Of a DNA stretch of 64,000 nucleotides, positions 32,190 through 40,406 are shown one piece after another (position 1 is the first letter of the stretch; each line of letters opens with the position of its first letter). The position numbers were made by a program, and so were the translations under genes. The stretch is from RBG-16-66-20 sp052386675 (GTDB taxonomy: Bacteria; Pseudomonadota; Gammaproteobacteria; Burkholderiales; SG8-39): the NCBI GenBank assembly GCA_052386675.1, contig JBQTJX010000063.1, positions 1-64,000 on the forward strand. The letters are read 5' to 3'. The notes below the pieces were generated by a model. That model did no database searches. It was not told the origin of the DNA and saw nothing but the letters and a program-made list of their open reading frames with translations.

Positions 32190-34172
32190 ATGGCCAAACC
32201 GCTGAGCCGCATTCTCGTCATCGAGGACGAGCCGCTCGTCCTGCGCGAGATCCTGAAGGGGCTGAACGCCGCTGCGCGCTCGCTGGACAACCCCTTCGGC
32301 ATTGCGTTCGGCGGCGTCGCCACTGCGGCGGAGGCGCTGGCGGCGATCGAGTCCGACGGTGACATCCAGGCGGTGATCGTCGACGACAAGCTGTACACCC
32401 TGACCGGCAACGGTAGCCGCTCGGGCGCCAAGACGCTGCAGATGTCGGCGCTGGAACTGGTCCAGCGCATCACCGGCTTCCGCCCGGAACTGAACGTCTA
32501 CATCCTGATTGCAAAAGAGCAGGAGGATGAGGTGGTGGACGCCCTGTTCACCGAGGCAGTGGACGGCTATTTCTACCGCGAGGAGCGCGACTACCGCGGC
32601 ATCTACCGCATCCTCAACGCCCAGGTCCAGGAAAAGGCGCGCACGCCCTTCACCGACCAGTTGAAGAACTACGTCTGGATGGCCAAGGACCAGTGGCATA
32701 CGCCGGGACATTCCTCCGGCGAATCGCTGCGCGGCAGCCCGTGGGTGAACGACTTCTACGAATTCATGGGCGACCACGTCTTCGATGCCGACCTGTCCGT
32801 TTCCGTGCCGATGCTGGATTCCCTGATGGAGCCAAAGGGCGTCATCGCCGAGGCCCAGGCGATGGCGGCCAAGGCCTTCGGCGCGCGGCGCACCTTCTTC
32901 GCCACCAACGGCACCTCGACCGCGAACAAGGTCATCTTCCAGACCCTGCTCGCCCCGGGCGAGAAGCTGCTGCTGGACCGCAACTGCCACAAGAGCGTGC
33001 ACCACGGCGTGGTGCTCTCCGGCGCGCAACCGGTGTACCTGGACAGCGCGCTGAACCGCAGATTCGGCCTCTACGGGCCGGTGCCGAAGAAGACCATCCT
33101 CGAGGCCATCCGCCGCCACCCGGACGCCGAGGCGCTGATCCTCACCTCCTGCACCTACGACGGCCTGCGCTACGACCTCGCGCCCATCGTCGAAGCCGCG
33201 CACGCAAACGGCATCAAGGTGATCGTGGACGAGGCCTGGTACGGCTTCGCCCGCTTCCACCCCGAATTCCGGCCCACCGCGATGGAGGCGGGCGCGGACT
33301 ACGCGACGCAGTCCACGCACAAGGTGCTGTCGGCCTTCTCGCAGGCCTCCATGATCCACGTCAACGACCCGGGGTTCCGCGAGCACCTGTTCCGCGAGAA
33401 CTTCAACATGCACACCTCCACTTCGCCGCAGTACGCGCTGATCGCGAGCCTGGACGTGGCGCGCAAGCAGGCGGTGATGGAGGGCTACAAGCTGCTGCAG
33501 CGGACCCTCATGCTCGCGCGCGAGCTGCGCCAGCAGATCAACTCCACCGGTGTGTTCCGCGTGCTGGAACTGGAGGACCTGCTGCCCGAGGAGGTCCGCC
33601 ACGACGGGATACGGCTGGACCCCACCAAGGTGACGGTCGACGTGTCCGGCTGCGGCTACACCGTGGACGAGCTACAGAAGGAACTGTTCGACCGCTACAA
33701 CATCCAGATCGAGAAGAGCACCTTCAACACCATCACCCTGCTGCTGACCATCGGCACCACGCGCTCCAAGGTTTCGCGGCTGTACGACGCACTGATGCGG
33801 ATCGCGCGCGAAAAGCGCGCGACGCGGCGCCTGGTGCGCACCCCCGAGATCCCCGCCTTCACGAAGCTGCGCTACCTGCCGCGCGACGCCTACTACTGCG
33901 GCGGCGAGCTGGTGCCCATCTTCGACGACCAGGAGCGCGTCAACCGGGCCTTGCGCGGGCGCGTCTGCGCCGACGGCATCGTGCCCTACCCGCCCGGCAT
34001 CCCGGTGCTGGTGCCAGGCCAGCTCATCACCCCGGCCATTGCCGATTACCTTGCCAACCTGCTGCGCTCGCAGAAACGCATCGAACTGCACGGCATCGTG
34101 CACGAGGGCTACCAGCCTTGCGTGCGGGCGCTCAAGACCGGCGAAGAGAACGCCCTGCGCCGCATCGGCTGA
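32190..34172 (+). CDS. Orn/Lys/Arg decarboxylase family protein (PLP fold I) with receiver-like N-terminal wing
   Basis: A 660-residue decarboxylase. Residues 1-150 form a receiver-like wing (RILVIEDEPLVL, AVIVDDKLY). The PLP core follows: TPGHSSGESL, FATNGTSTANKV, DRNCHKSVHHG, VDEAWYGF with Asp347, and the Schiff-base lysine Lys378 in ATQSTHKVLSAFSQ. The C-terminal domain includes PYPPGIPVLVPGQ. It is about 50-100 residues shorter than E. coli SpeC, LdcC or AdiA. Ornithine or arginine is suggested by adjacent argD and argF, but lysine cannot be excluded. A strong terminator ends the gene. Confidence 0.88.
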   Translation: MAKPLSRILVIEDEPLVLREILKGLNAAARSLDNPFGIAFGGVATAAEALAAIESDGDIQAVIVDDKLYTLTGNGSRSGAKTLQMSALELVQRITGFRPELNVYILIAKEQEDEVVDALFTEAVDGYFYREERDYRGIYRILNAQVQEKARTPFTDQLKNYVWMAKDQWHTPGHSSGESLRGSPWVNDFYEFMGDHVFDADLSVSVPMLDSLMEPKGVIAEAQAMAAKAFGARRTFFATNGTSTANKVIFQTLLAPGEKLLLDRNCHKSVHHGVVLSGAQPVYLDSALNRRFGLYGPVPKKTILEAIRRHPDAEALILTSCTYDGLRYDLAPIVEAAHANGIKVIVDEAWYGFARFHPEFRPTAMEAGADYATQSTHKVLSAFSQASMIHVNDPGFREHLFRENFNMHTSTSPQYALIASLDVARKQAVMEGYKLLQRTLMLARELRQQINSTGVFRVLELEDLLPEEVRHDGIRLDPTKVTVDVSGCGYTVDELQKELFDRYNIQIEKSTFNTITLLLTIGTTRSKVSRLYDALMRIAREKRATRRLVRTPEIPAFTKLRYLPRDAYYCGGELVPIFDDQERVNRALRGRVCADGIVPYPPGIPVLVPGQLITPAIADYLANLLRSQKRIELHGIVHEGYQPCVRALKTGEENALRRIG

Positions 34173-34201
34173 CAAGCCTCTGACCCTCTGATAGCATCCA
34201 G

Positions 34202-34227
34202 AAAACGGCGGCATGGGCCGCCGTTTT
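34202..34227 (+). terminator. Strong rho-independent terminator after the decarboxylase
   Basis: A perfect 11-bp stem, AAAACGGCGGC (34202-34212) and GCCGCCGTTTT (34217-34227), with an ATGG loop. The T-run forms the end of the stem. Being symmetrical it could also work on the other strand. It separates the decarboxylase from argD. Confidence 0.85.
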
Positions 34228-34258
34228 GCTTTGGTGCGCCAGGACAAGGAGCCATGCC

Positions 34259-35467
34259 ATGAGCCACGTCATGAACACCTACGCCCGCCAGCCGGTCGCG
34301 TTCGTGCGCGGCCAGGGCGCGTGGCTCTACGACGAGGCGGGGAAGAAATACCTCGACGCGCTCGCTGGCATCGCGGTGAACACGCTCGGGCACAATCATC
34401 CGCGGCTGGTGCGCGCGCTCACCGAACAGATCGGGCGCATCATCCATACCTCGAACCTGTTCCGGAACCCGCTGCAGGAGCAGGCCGCCGACCGCATCGC
34501 GGAGATCACCGGGCTGGACGAGGTGTTCTTCTGCAACTCCGGGCTGGAGGCCAACGAGGCCGCCATCAAGGTGGCGCGCAAGTACGGGCACGACCGCGGC
34601 GTCAGCGAGCCGGCGATCATCGTCATGGAGAAGGCCTTCCATGGCCGGTCGCTCGCCACCCTCTCGGCAGGCGGCAGCCGCAAGGTGCAGGCCGGCTTCG
34701 AGCCGCTGGTGCAGGGCTTCGTGCGCGTACCTCTCAATGACCTGGACGCGGTACGCCAGGTGGCGGCGAGCAACAAGAACGTGGTGGCGGTGTTCGTCGA
34801 GCCCATCCAGGGCGAAGGGGGCATCAATGTTTCACGCTTGGAGTACCTGAACGGTCTCAAGGACATCTGCGACCAGAACCAGTGGCTGTTCATGTCCGAC
34901 GAGGTGCAGTGCGGACTGGGCCGGACCGGCAAGTGGTTCGTCTACCAGCACGCCGGTTTCATGCCGGACGTGGTGCCGCTCGCCAAGGGCCTCGCCGGCG
35001 GCGTGCCGGTGGGCGCCTGCGTGATCGGCGGCCGCGCGAAGGGCGTGTTCAAGCCCGGCAACCACGGCTCCACCTTCGGCGGCAACCCGCTCGCCATGAC
35101 CGGCATCATCACCACCATCGACACCGTGGAGGACGAAGGCCTGCTGGAGAACGCGTCCCGCGTCGGCAACGCCATCCGCGACGGCATGGCTTCCGGCCTC
35201 AGGGGCCTGCCCGGCCTGGTGGAGGTTCGCGGCATGGGCATGATGATCGGCATCGAGCTAGACCGCCCTTGCGGCGAACTGGTGAAGGCGGGCCTGGACG
35301 CCGGCCTCGTGGTCAACGTCACCGCCGACAACGTCGTGCGCCTGCTGCCGCCGCTCATCCTGACCGCGGACGAGGGCCGCGAAGTGGTGGCGCGGCTCCT
35401 GCCGCTGGTGCGGGATTTCCTCTCCCGGAGCGCGACGCCCCAGGCGAAGACCGCCGCCGCGCGCTGA
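34259..35467 (+). CDS. argD: Acetylornithine aminotransferase
   Basis: A 402-residue class III PLP aminotransferase converting N-acetylglutamate semialdehyde to N-acetylornithine in arginine synthesis. Motifs: GIAVNTLGHNHPRLV, FFCNSGLEANEAAIKVARK, FHGRSLATLSAGG, FVEPIQGEGGI, FMSDEVQCGLGRTGKWF, and the Schiff-base lysine in VVPLAKGLAGGVPVGA. AAGGAG lies 7 bases before the ATG at 34259; a nearer upstream ATG is closed by a stop after two codons. argF follows after 10 bases. Confidence 0.94.
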   Translation: MSHVMNTYARQPVAFVRGQGAWLYDEAGKKYLDALAGIAVNTLGHNHPRLVRALTEQIGRIIHTSNLFRNPLQEQAADRIAEITGLDEVFFCNSGLEANEAAIKVARKYGHDRGVSEPAIIVMEKAFHGRSLATLSAGGSRKVQAGFEPLVQGFVRVPLNDLDAVRQVAASNKNVVAVFVEPIQGEGGINVSRLEYLNGLKDICDQNQWLFMSDEVQCGLGRTGKWFVYQHAGFMPDVVPLAKGLAGGVPVGACVIGGRAKGVFKPGNHGSTFGGNPLAMTGIITTIDTVEDEGLLENASRVGNAIRDGMASGLRGLPGLVEVRGMGMMIGIELDRPCGELVKAGLDAGLVVNVTADNVVRLLPPLILTADEGREVVARLLPLVRDFLSRSATPQAKTAAAR

Positions 35468-35477
35468 AGCCCCCGCC

Positions 35478-36419
35478 ATGCCCGCGCCCCACGCCGCCCC
35501 GCGGCACTACCTGCGTTTCAAGGACTTCTCGCGCAAGGAGTACGAGCACCTGTTCGCGCGCACGCGCTGGATCAAGGACCGCTACAAGCGCTACCAGCGC
35601 TACTGGCCCCTTGAGGACCGGACGCTGGCCATGATCTTCGAGAAGCAGAGCACGCGAACCCGGCTCTCCTTCGAGGCCGGCATGCACCAGTTGGGAGGCG
35701 CGGCGATCTTCCTCAGCACCCGCGACTCGCAGCTCGGACGCGGGGAGCCGGCGGAGGACGCCGCGCAGGTGATCTCGCGCATGTGTGACATCGTGATGAT
35801 CCGCACGTTCGAACAGGACATCATCGACCGCTTCGCGGCGAGTTCCAGGGTGCCGGTCATCAACGGCCTCACCAACGAGTACCACCCCTGCCAGATCATG
35901 GCCGACATTTACACCTTTATCGAGCACCGCGGCACGATCAGGGGCAAGACCGTGGCCTGGATCGGCGACTCGAACAACGTGTGCAACACCTGGCTGCAGG
36001 CGGCGGAGGTGTTCGACTTCAACGTCCACGTTTCCACGCCGCCGGGCTACGAGGTCGAACCCGAGCGCGCCGACCTCTATGGAACCGACCACTACGAGGA
36101 GTTCGCCGACCCGATGAAGGCGGCAAAGGGCGCGCACCTGGTCACCACCGACGTCTGGACGTCGATGGGCTTCGAGTCAGAGAACAAGCGGCGCAGGAAG
36201 GACTTCGAGGACTGGCAGGTGGACTCGGCGATGATGAAGGTCGCGCGCAAGGACGCCCTGTTCATGCACTGCCTGCCGGCGCACCGCGGCGAGGAAGTGG
36301 CCGCCGCCGTGATCGACGGCCGGAAGAGCGTGGTCTGGGACGAGGCGGAGAACCGCCTGCACACGCAGAAGGCGTTGCTGGAGTTCCTGCTGCTGGGGAA
36401 GGTGAAGGCGAAGAAGTAA
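35478..36419 (+). CDS. argF: Ornithine carbamoyltransferase
   Basis: A 313-residue carbamoyltransferase making citrulline from ornithine and carbamoyl phosphate. It shows carbamoyl-phosphate loop STRTR (58-62), HPCQ (136-139), the ornithine-binding SMG region (VWTSMGFE) and HCLPAHRGEEV. It lies directly after argD in one transcript, with argG nearby on the opposite strand, so three arginine-pathway genes are grouped here. Confidence 0.96.
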   Translation: MPAPHAAPRHYLRFKDFSRKEYEHLFARTRWIKDRYKRYQRYWPLEDRTLAMIFEKQSTRTRLSFEAGMHQLGGAAIFLSTRDSQLGRGEPAEDAAQVISRMCDIVMIRTFEQDIIDRFAASSRVPVINGLTNEYHPCQIMADIYTFIEHRGTIRGKTVAWIGDSNNVCNTWLQAAEVFDFNVHVSTPPGYEVEPERADLYGTDHYEEFADPMKAAKGAHLVTTDVWTSMGFESENKRRRKDFEDWQVDSAMMKVARKDALFMHCLPAHRGEEVAAAVIDGRKSVVWDEAENRLHTQKALLEFLLLGKVKAKK

Positions 36420-36424
36420 CCCGG

Positions 36425-36442
36425 GGCGCCCGCTAGGGCGCC
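36425..36442. terminator. Two-way hairpin between argF and the argG operon
   Basis: GGCGCCC (36425-36431) and GGGCGCC (36436-36442) form a perfect 7-bp stem with loop GCTA. The loop contains the stop codon of the minus-strand gene. No T-tract. Confidence 0.5.
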
Positions 36443-37008
36443 ACCGCATCCCCCGGCTCCCAGCCGCGGCGCCAGAGCTCCAGCGGCAGGATCACCGGCG
36501 GTTCGCCGTTGTCGAAGAACCAGGAATCGACCGCCCAGAGCGCGTCCGTGGTGGTCTCGCGAACGACCGCGGTCGTGTGCGGCCAGCTGAAGACGAACCA
36601 TCCCCGTGTCGCCACGTCGGCGACCTCGTGGAAGCGCATCAGCCCGTAGCGGCGGAACATCAGCAGGTACGACCAGGTGTTCGTGGATTCGTCGATGCAA
36701 TCCATCTGGCGCTCGCGGACGAAGTTGAAGGTGCCGCCCTTGTCGCCCGAGGTCCCGGTCAGTACGCCGACGTAGCGCTCCATTTGCGCAATCGCCGCAC
36801 GCAGCTGCCCGCGCTCGGCGGCGGCATCGGCCGCAGCGGGCTCGAAAAGGGCCCGGATCGCGCTCTGCTGCGCACCGTCCAGCCCGACCTCGACGATGCT
36901 GGCGCAGCCGTTGTCGAAGCACACCGAGAAGCGCTCCCAGGCGGGATCCTTGATGGTATCGGTGCGCCAGATGGTCTGCGCCCGTGCTGCCGGCGCCGCG
37001 AGCAGCAT
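36433..37008 (-). CDS. Exported protein of unknown function, possible transglutaminase-like fold
   Basis: A protein of at least 191 residues that I cannot assign to a named family. A hydrophobic signal segment ends AAPAARAQ. Three conserved-looking blocks could form a Cys-His-Asp triad: MDCIDESTNTWSY (Cys104), FSWPHTTAVV (His144) and WAVDSWFFDNG (Asp161), the order found in transglutaminase-like peptidases. The ATG at 37008 leaves a very short signal; a CTG at 37056, overlapping the argG stop as CTGA, would give a full signal peptide and may be the true start. It is probably co-transcribed with argG. Confidence 0.6.
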   Translation of the reverse strand: MLLAAPAARAQTIWRTDTIKDPAWERFSVCFDNGCASIVEVGLDGAQQSAIRALFEPAAADAAAERGQLRAAIAQMERYVGVLTGTSGDKGGTFNFVRERQMDCIDESTNTWSYLLMFRRYGLMRFHEVADVATRGWFVFSWPHTTAVVRETTTDALWAVDSWFFDNGEPPVILPLELWRRGWEPGDAVAP

Positions 37009-37052
37009 CGCCGCCAGGCAAGAGAGCGCAACCCCGATGCGCGCGACGCCGG

Positions 37053-38402
37053 TCAGGGCTGTTTTCTCTGCAGCTTGCCCGTCCCCAGCAAAGGCACCGC
37101 ACCCTTCGCGTCCCCCAGCAACCCCGCCTCGCCGTAGACCCGCAGCTTGTCGCGCGTGTCCACGATATCGAGATTGCGCATGGTGAGCTGGCCGATGCGG
37201 TCCGCCGGCGTGAAGTACACCTGCTCGCCCTTCTCCATCGTCAGGCGCTCGGGGTGGTAGGTGAGGTTCGGGCTCTTCGTGTCGAGGATGGAATAGTCGT
37301 TGCCGCGCCGCAGCTCCAGCGTCACCTCGCCTGTGACCGCCTTCGCCACCCAGCGCAGCGCGCCTTCCTTCAGCATCAGGGTCTGGGAATCGAACCAGCG
37401 CCCCTGGTACAGCAGCCGCCCGAGCCGCCGGCCATTCGCCCGGTACTGCTCGATGGTGTCCTCGTTGTGGATGCCGGTGACCAGCCGCTCGTAGGCGATG
37501 TGCAGGAGCGCCATGCCCGGCGCCTCGTAGATGCCGCGGCTCTTGGCTTCGATGATGCGGTTCTCGATCTGGTCGCACATGCCCAGCCCGTGCCGGCCGC
37601 CGATGGCATTGGCCTCGGTGAACAGGGCCACCGCGTCGGCGAAGTGCTGGCCATTGAGCGCCACCGGCATGCCCTCCTCGAAGCGCACCGAGACCTTCTC
37701 GGCCTTCACCTTCACGCCCTCGCGCCAGAAGGCGACGCCCATGATGGGCTTGACGATGGACATTCCCTTGTCGAGAAACTCCAGGTCCTTGGCCTCGTGC
37801 GTGGCGCCGAGGATGTTGGAGTCGGTCGAGTATGCCTTCTCGGCGCTCATCTTGTAATCGAAGCCGGCCCTGGCCATGTAGGCGGACATTTCCCTGCGGC
37901 CGCCCAGTTCATCGATGAACGCCTGGTCCAGCCAGGGCTTGTAGATCTTCAGCGAGGGATTCGCGAGCAGCCCGTACCGGTAGAAGCGCTCGATGTCGTT
38001 GCCCTTGTAGGTGCTGCCGTCGCTCCAGATGCCGACCCTGTCATCGCGCATCGCGACGACGAGCATGGTGCCGGTGACCGCGCGCCCGAGCGGCGTGGTG
38101 TTGAAGTAGGTGGCGCCCCCGGTGGAGATGTGGAACGCGCCGCACTGGATGGCGGCGATGCCCTCGGCCACGAGCTGCGGCCGGCATTCGATCAGGCGTG
38201 CCTTCTGCGCACCGTAGGCAAGCGCCTTCCTCGGGATCTCGGCGTAGTCGGACTCGTCCGGCTGGCCGAGGTTCGCGGTGTATGCGTAGGGAACCGCGCC
38301 CCTGGCGCGCATCCAGTGCACTGCGGCGCTGGTGTCCAGTCCGCCAGAGAACGCGATGCCGATCTTTTCCCCTTGCGGAAGCGCTGCGAGGATCGTCGCC
38401 AA
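37053..38402 (-). CDS. argG: Argininosuccinate synthase (long form)
   Basis: A 449-residue enzyme joining citrulline and aspartate with ATP. It resembles the E. coli-type ArgG (about 447 residues): IGIAFSGGLDTSAAVHWM for ATP, YTANLGQPDE, AFHISTGGATYFNTTPLGRAVTGTML and STYKGNDIERFYRYGLL. The start is a TTG at 38402 preceded by GGAGAG at about 8 bases; it matches the family N-terminus, while no ATG does. TATCAT about 23 bases upstream may be its -10 box. It is divergent from an exported unknown protein. Confidence 0.94.
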   Translation of the reverse strand: MATILAALPQGEKIGIAFSGGLDTSAAVHWMRARGAVPYAYTANLGQPDESDYAEIPRKALAYGAQKARLIECRPQLVAEGIAAIQCGAFHISTGGATYFNTTPLGRAVTGTMLVVAMRDDRVGIWSDGSTYKGNDIERFYRYGLLANPSLKIYKPWLDQAFIDELGGRREMSAYMARAGFDYKMSAEKAYSTDSNILGATHEAKDLEFLDKGMSIVKPIMGVAFWREGVKVKAEKVSVRFEEGMPVALNGQHFADAVALFTEANAIGGRHGLGMCDQIENRIIEAKSRGIYEAPGMALLHIAYERLVTGIHNEDTIEQYRANGRRLGRLLYQGRWFDSQTLMLKEGALRWVAKAVTGEVTLELRRGNDYSILDTKSPNLTYHPERLTMEKGEQVYFTPADRIGQLTMRNLDIVDTRDKLRVYGEAGLLGDAKGAVPLLGTGKLQRKQP

Positions 38403-38449
38403 GTGCCTGCTCTCCGAAAAGCGCAGATGATACGTGATCCGCAGGGAGC

Positions 38450-38455
38450 TAGAAT
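38450..38455 (+). promoter_or_regulatory. -10 box TAGAAT for the 38463 gene (leaderless type)
   Basis: TAGAAT lies 7 bases before the ATG at 38463. An alternative in-frame ATG at 38454 lies inside this box, so the box favours the downstream start. Confidence 0.45.
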
Positions 38456-38462
38456 GGGGTCC

Positions 38463-39140
38463 ATGCGCTTTGCGTCCGTCCTGCTGGCCACCCTGTTCGC
38501 GGCGTTGCCGCTCGCGGGCGCAGCCGCGCCATTCATCGTCCCGCTGGGCCAGGAGCGTGTGACGCTGGATGCGCCTCCCGGATTCTCCGACACCACCTTC
38601 CTGTCCTCGCCGCGGCTGCAGGAACTGGCCGAGAGCCTGACCTCGGCCTCCAACCGGATCCTGGTCTTCGCCATGACCGACGCCGACCTGCGGCGCTTCA
38701 TGACCGGCGACCGGCCCGACCTGCGGCGCTACGTCGCGGTGGCGACTCCGAAGGGGCTGGAGCGCGAACGGGTGAACGAGGCGCAATTCCGCAACTTCGT
38801 CGCCGATTCGCTGCGCGAGCTGGGCAGCCCGGCGGCCTCCGCGCCGGCGGATTTCCGCAAGTTCCTCGAGACCCAGCCCGTCGGCCAGGCGAGCCTGCTG
38901 GCGGAGCTGAAGAAGGAATCCAACCTGGTGTCCATCCTGCAGGGCGCGCGCCTGCCAAATGAAGGCGGCATGTTCAACCCGAAACCGGTCTACCTCCTCG
39001 CGACGACCACGCTGTTCCTGCTGCGCGGCAAGGCGCTGCAGCTCGCGGTCTACTCCGGCTACGACTCGCCCGACGACGTCGGCTGGATCACCACCGTCAC
39101 CGCGCGCTGGATCGAGGAATTGCAGCGCCTGAACCGCTAG
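38463..39140 (+). CDS. Exported protein of unknown function
   Basis: A 225-residue protein I do not recognise. It begins MRFASVLLATLFAALPLAGAAA, a clear signal peptide, followed by IVPLGQERVTLDAPPGFSDTT. The rest is soluble, with few cysteines and no catalytic motif that I can name; LLATTTLFLLRGKALQLAVYSGYDSPDD near the end suggests a beta-sheet core. Two in-frame ATGs exist (38454, 38463). It lies 14 bases before yajQ and is divergent from argG, so transcription with yajQ is likely. Confidence 0.65.
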   Translation: MRFASVLLATLFAALPLAGAAAPFIVPLGQERVTLDAPPGFSDTTFLSSPRLQELAESLTSASNRILVFAMTDADLRRFMTGDRPDLRRYVAVATPKGLERERVNEAQFRNFVADSLRELGSPAASAPADFRKFLETQPVGQASLLAELKKESNLVSILQGARLPNEGGMFNPKPVYLLATTTLFLLRGKALQLAVYSGYDSPDDVGWITTVTARWIEELQRLNR

Positions 39141-39154
39141 GCCGGGAGCCCCCC

Positions 39155-39640
39155 ATGCCCTCGTTCGACGCCGTCTCGCAGGTGGACCGCCAGGAAGTGA
39201 AGAACGCGGTCGAGCAGGCCAACAAGGAAATTGGCAACCGCTTCGACTTCAAGGGCTCCGACGCCCGCATAGAGCAGGCGGAACTCGTGCTCACGGTCTT
39301 CGCCGACGACGCCTACAAGCTGGGCCAGGTGCTGGACGTGCTGCGCGCGCGCATGGCCAAGCGCAACGTCGACGTGCGCAGCCTGGAGCCGGGCGAGGTC
39401 GAGAAAATCTCCGGCGACAAGGTGAAACAAACGGTGACGGTCAAATCCGGCATCCCGGTCGAGAAGGGCAAGCAGCTGCAGAAGCTGCTCAAGGAGTCGA
39501 AAATCAAGGTGTCGGCCTCGATCCAGGGCGACGCCCTGCGCGTCTCGGGCTCGAAGAAGGACGACCTGCAGGCGGCCATCCAGCTGTTGCGCAAGTCGGT
39601 GACCGACCTGCCGGTCCAGTTCATCAATTTCCGCGACTAG
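39155..39640 (+). CDS. yajQ: YajQ-family nucleotide-binding protein
   Basis: A 161-residue YajQ protein: MPSFDAVSQVDRQEVKNAVEQ, IGNRFDFKGSDARIEQ, and FINFRD at the C-terminus are diagnostic. Members bind cyclic di-GMP in Xanthomonas and nucleic acid or other ligands elsewhere. GGGAG precedes the ATG. A family A hairpin begins two bases after the stop codon. Confidence 0.93.
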   Translation: MPSFDAVSQVDRQEVKNAVEQANKEIGNRFDFKGSDARIEQAELVLTVFADDAYKLGQVLDVLRARMAKRNVDVRSLEPGEVEKISGDKVKQTVTVKSGIPVEKGKQLQKLLKESKIKVSASIQGDALRVSGSKKDDLQAAIQLLRKSVTDLPVQFINFRD

Positions 39641-39641
39641 G

Positions 39642-39697
39642 AAATCAGGGACAGTCCACGATTTCCGTTGCCGGAAATCGTGGACTGTCCCTGATTT
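39642..39697. repeat. Family A inverted repeat, copy 2 (26-bp perfect arms)
   Basis: Arms 39642-39667 and 39672-39697 are perfect reverse complements around a TTGC loop. It matches copy 1 (13444) except for one base pair, A-T changed to T-A, altered in both arms so pairing is kept, and for the loop. Its right end supplies the first bases of the stop codon of the convergent amidotransferase gene. Confidence 0.9.
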
Positions 39698-40406
39698 ATC
39701 CTTTGGCGAGCCCTTCGGTCCACTTGTCGTAGATGCGGTCGGCGACCTTGTGCAGCGCCTCGACGCGCTGCGCGAGGCGGCGCTCCACTTCCGCCGGAGC
39801 CTGCACTCCCGGGCTCGCCGCGCTCCTGCGGATCTCGTCGGCGCCGCCGCGCAGCCAGTTCCGGATCATGTCCTCGGTCATCTCGACATGGCACTGCATG
39901 CCCAGGTGCCTGCCAATGGCGAAGGCCTGGTTGGCGCAGTGCGCGTTGCCCAGCACCCGGGTGCCGCCCGGCGGAATGCTGAAGGTCTCGCCGTGCCAGT
40001 GGAAGCTCTCGAAGTGCGCCAGGTCGCCGAACCAGCCCCGCGCCACTGTGTTGTCGGCCACCTGCACCTCGCCCCAGCCGATCTCCTTCACCTTCGTGCG
40101 CGTCACCTCCCCGCCCAGCGCCTTGGACATCAACTGCCCGCCCAGGCAATGGCCCAGCACCGGAATCTCCTGCCGCACTGCGTTCCTGACCAATTCCATC
40201 GCGGGCGCGATCCAGGGCAGCTCGTCGTTGACGCTCATCGGCCCGCCCATGAACACGATTCCGGAGTAGGCCCGGGCGTCCCTGGGCACCTTCGCGCCCT
40301 CGTCCAGCGGAATCAGGGTGAAGACAATGGACTTGCGCTCCAGAGCGGTGGCGAAGTAGGCTGGTCCCTCGGAGCGCGCATGCCTGAAGATCGCGACAGG
40401 TTTCAT
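39696..40406 (-). CDS. Class I glutamine amidotransferase-like protein (GMP synthase-like)
   Basis: A 236-residue class I glutamine amidotransferase. The nucleophile elbow is VLGHCLGGQL with Cys87; the His-Glu pair falls in CHVEMTEDM (173, 175). MGGPMSVND and FHWHGETFSIP are typical of stand-alone GuaA-like amidotransferases. No synthetase domain or partner is adjacent, so it may act on a gamma-glutamyl compound rather than supply ammonia for GMP. Its ATG shares the bases CATG with the divergent protease gene. TAGAAT lies 8 bases upstream. Confidence 0.85.
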   Translation of the reverse strand: MKPVAIFRHARSEGPAYFATALERKSIVFTLIPLDEGAKVPRDARAYSGIVFMGGPMSVNDELPWIAPAMELVRNAVRQEIPVLGHCLGGQLMSKALGGEVTRTKVKEIGWGEVQVADNTVARGWFGDLAHFESFHWHGETFSIPPGGTRVLGNAHCANQAFAIGRHLGMQCHVEMTEDMIRNWLRGGADEIRRSAASPGVQAPAEVERRLAQRVEALHKVADRIYDKWTEGLAKG

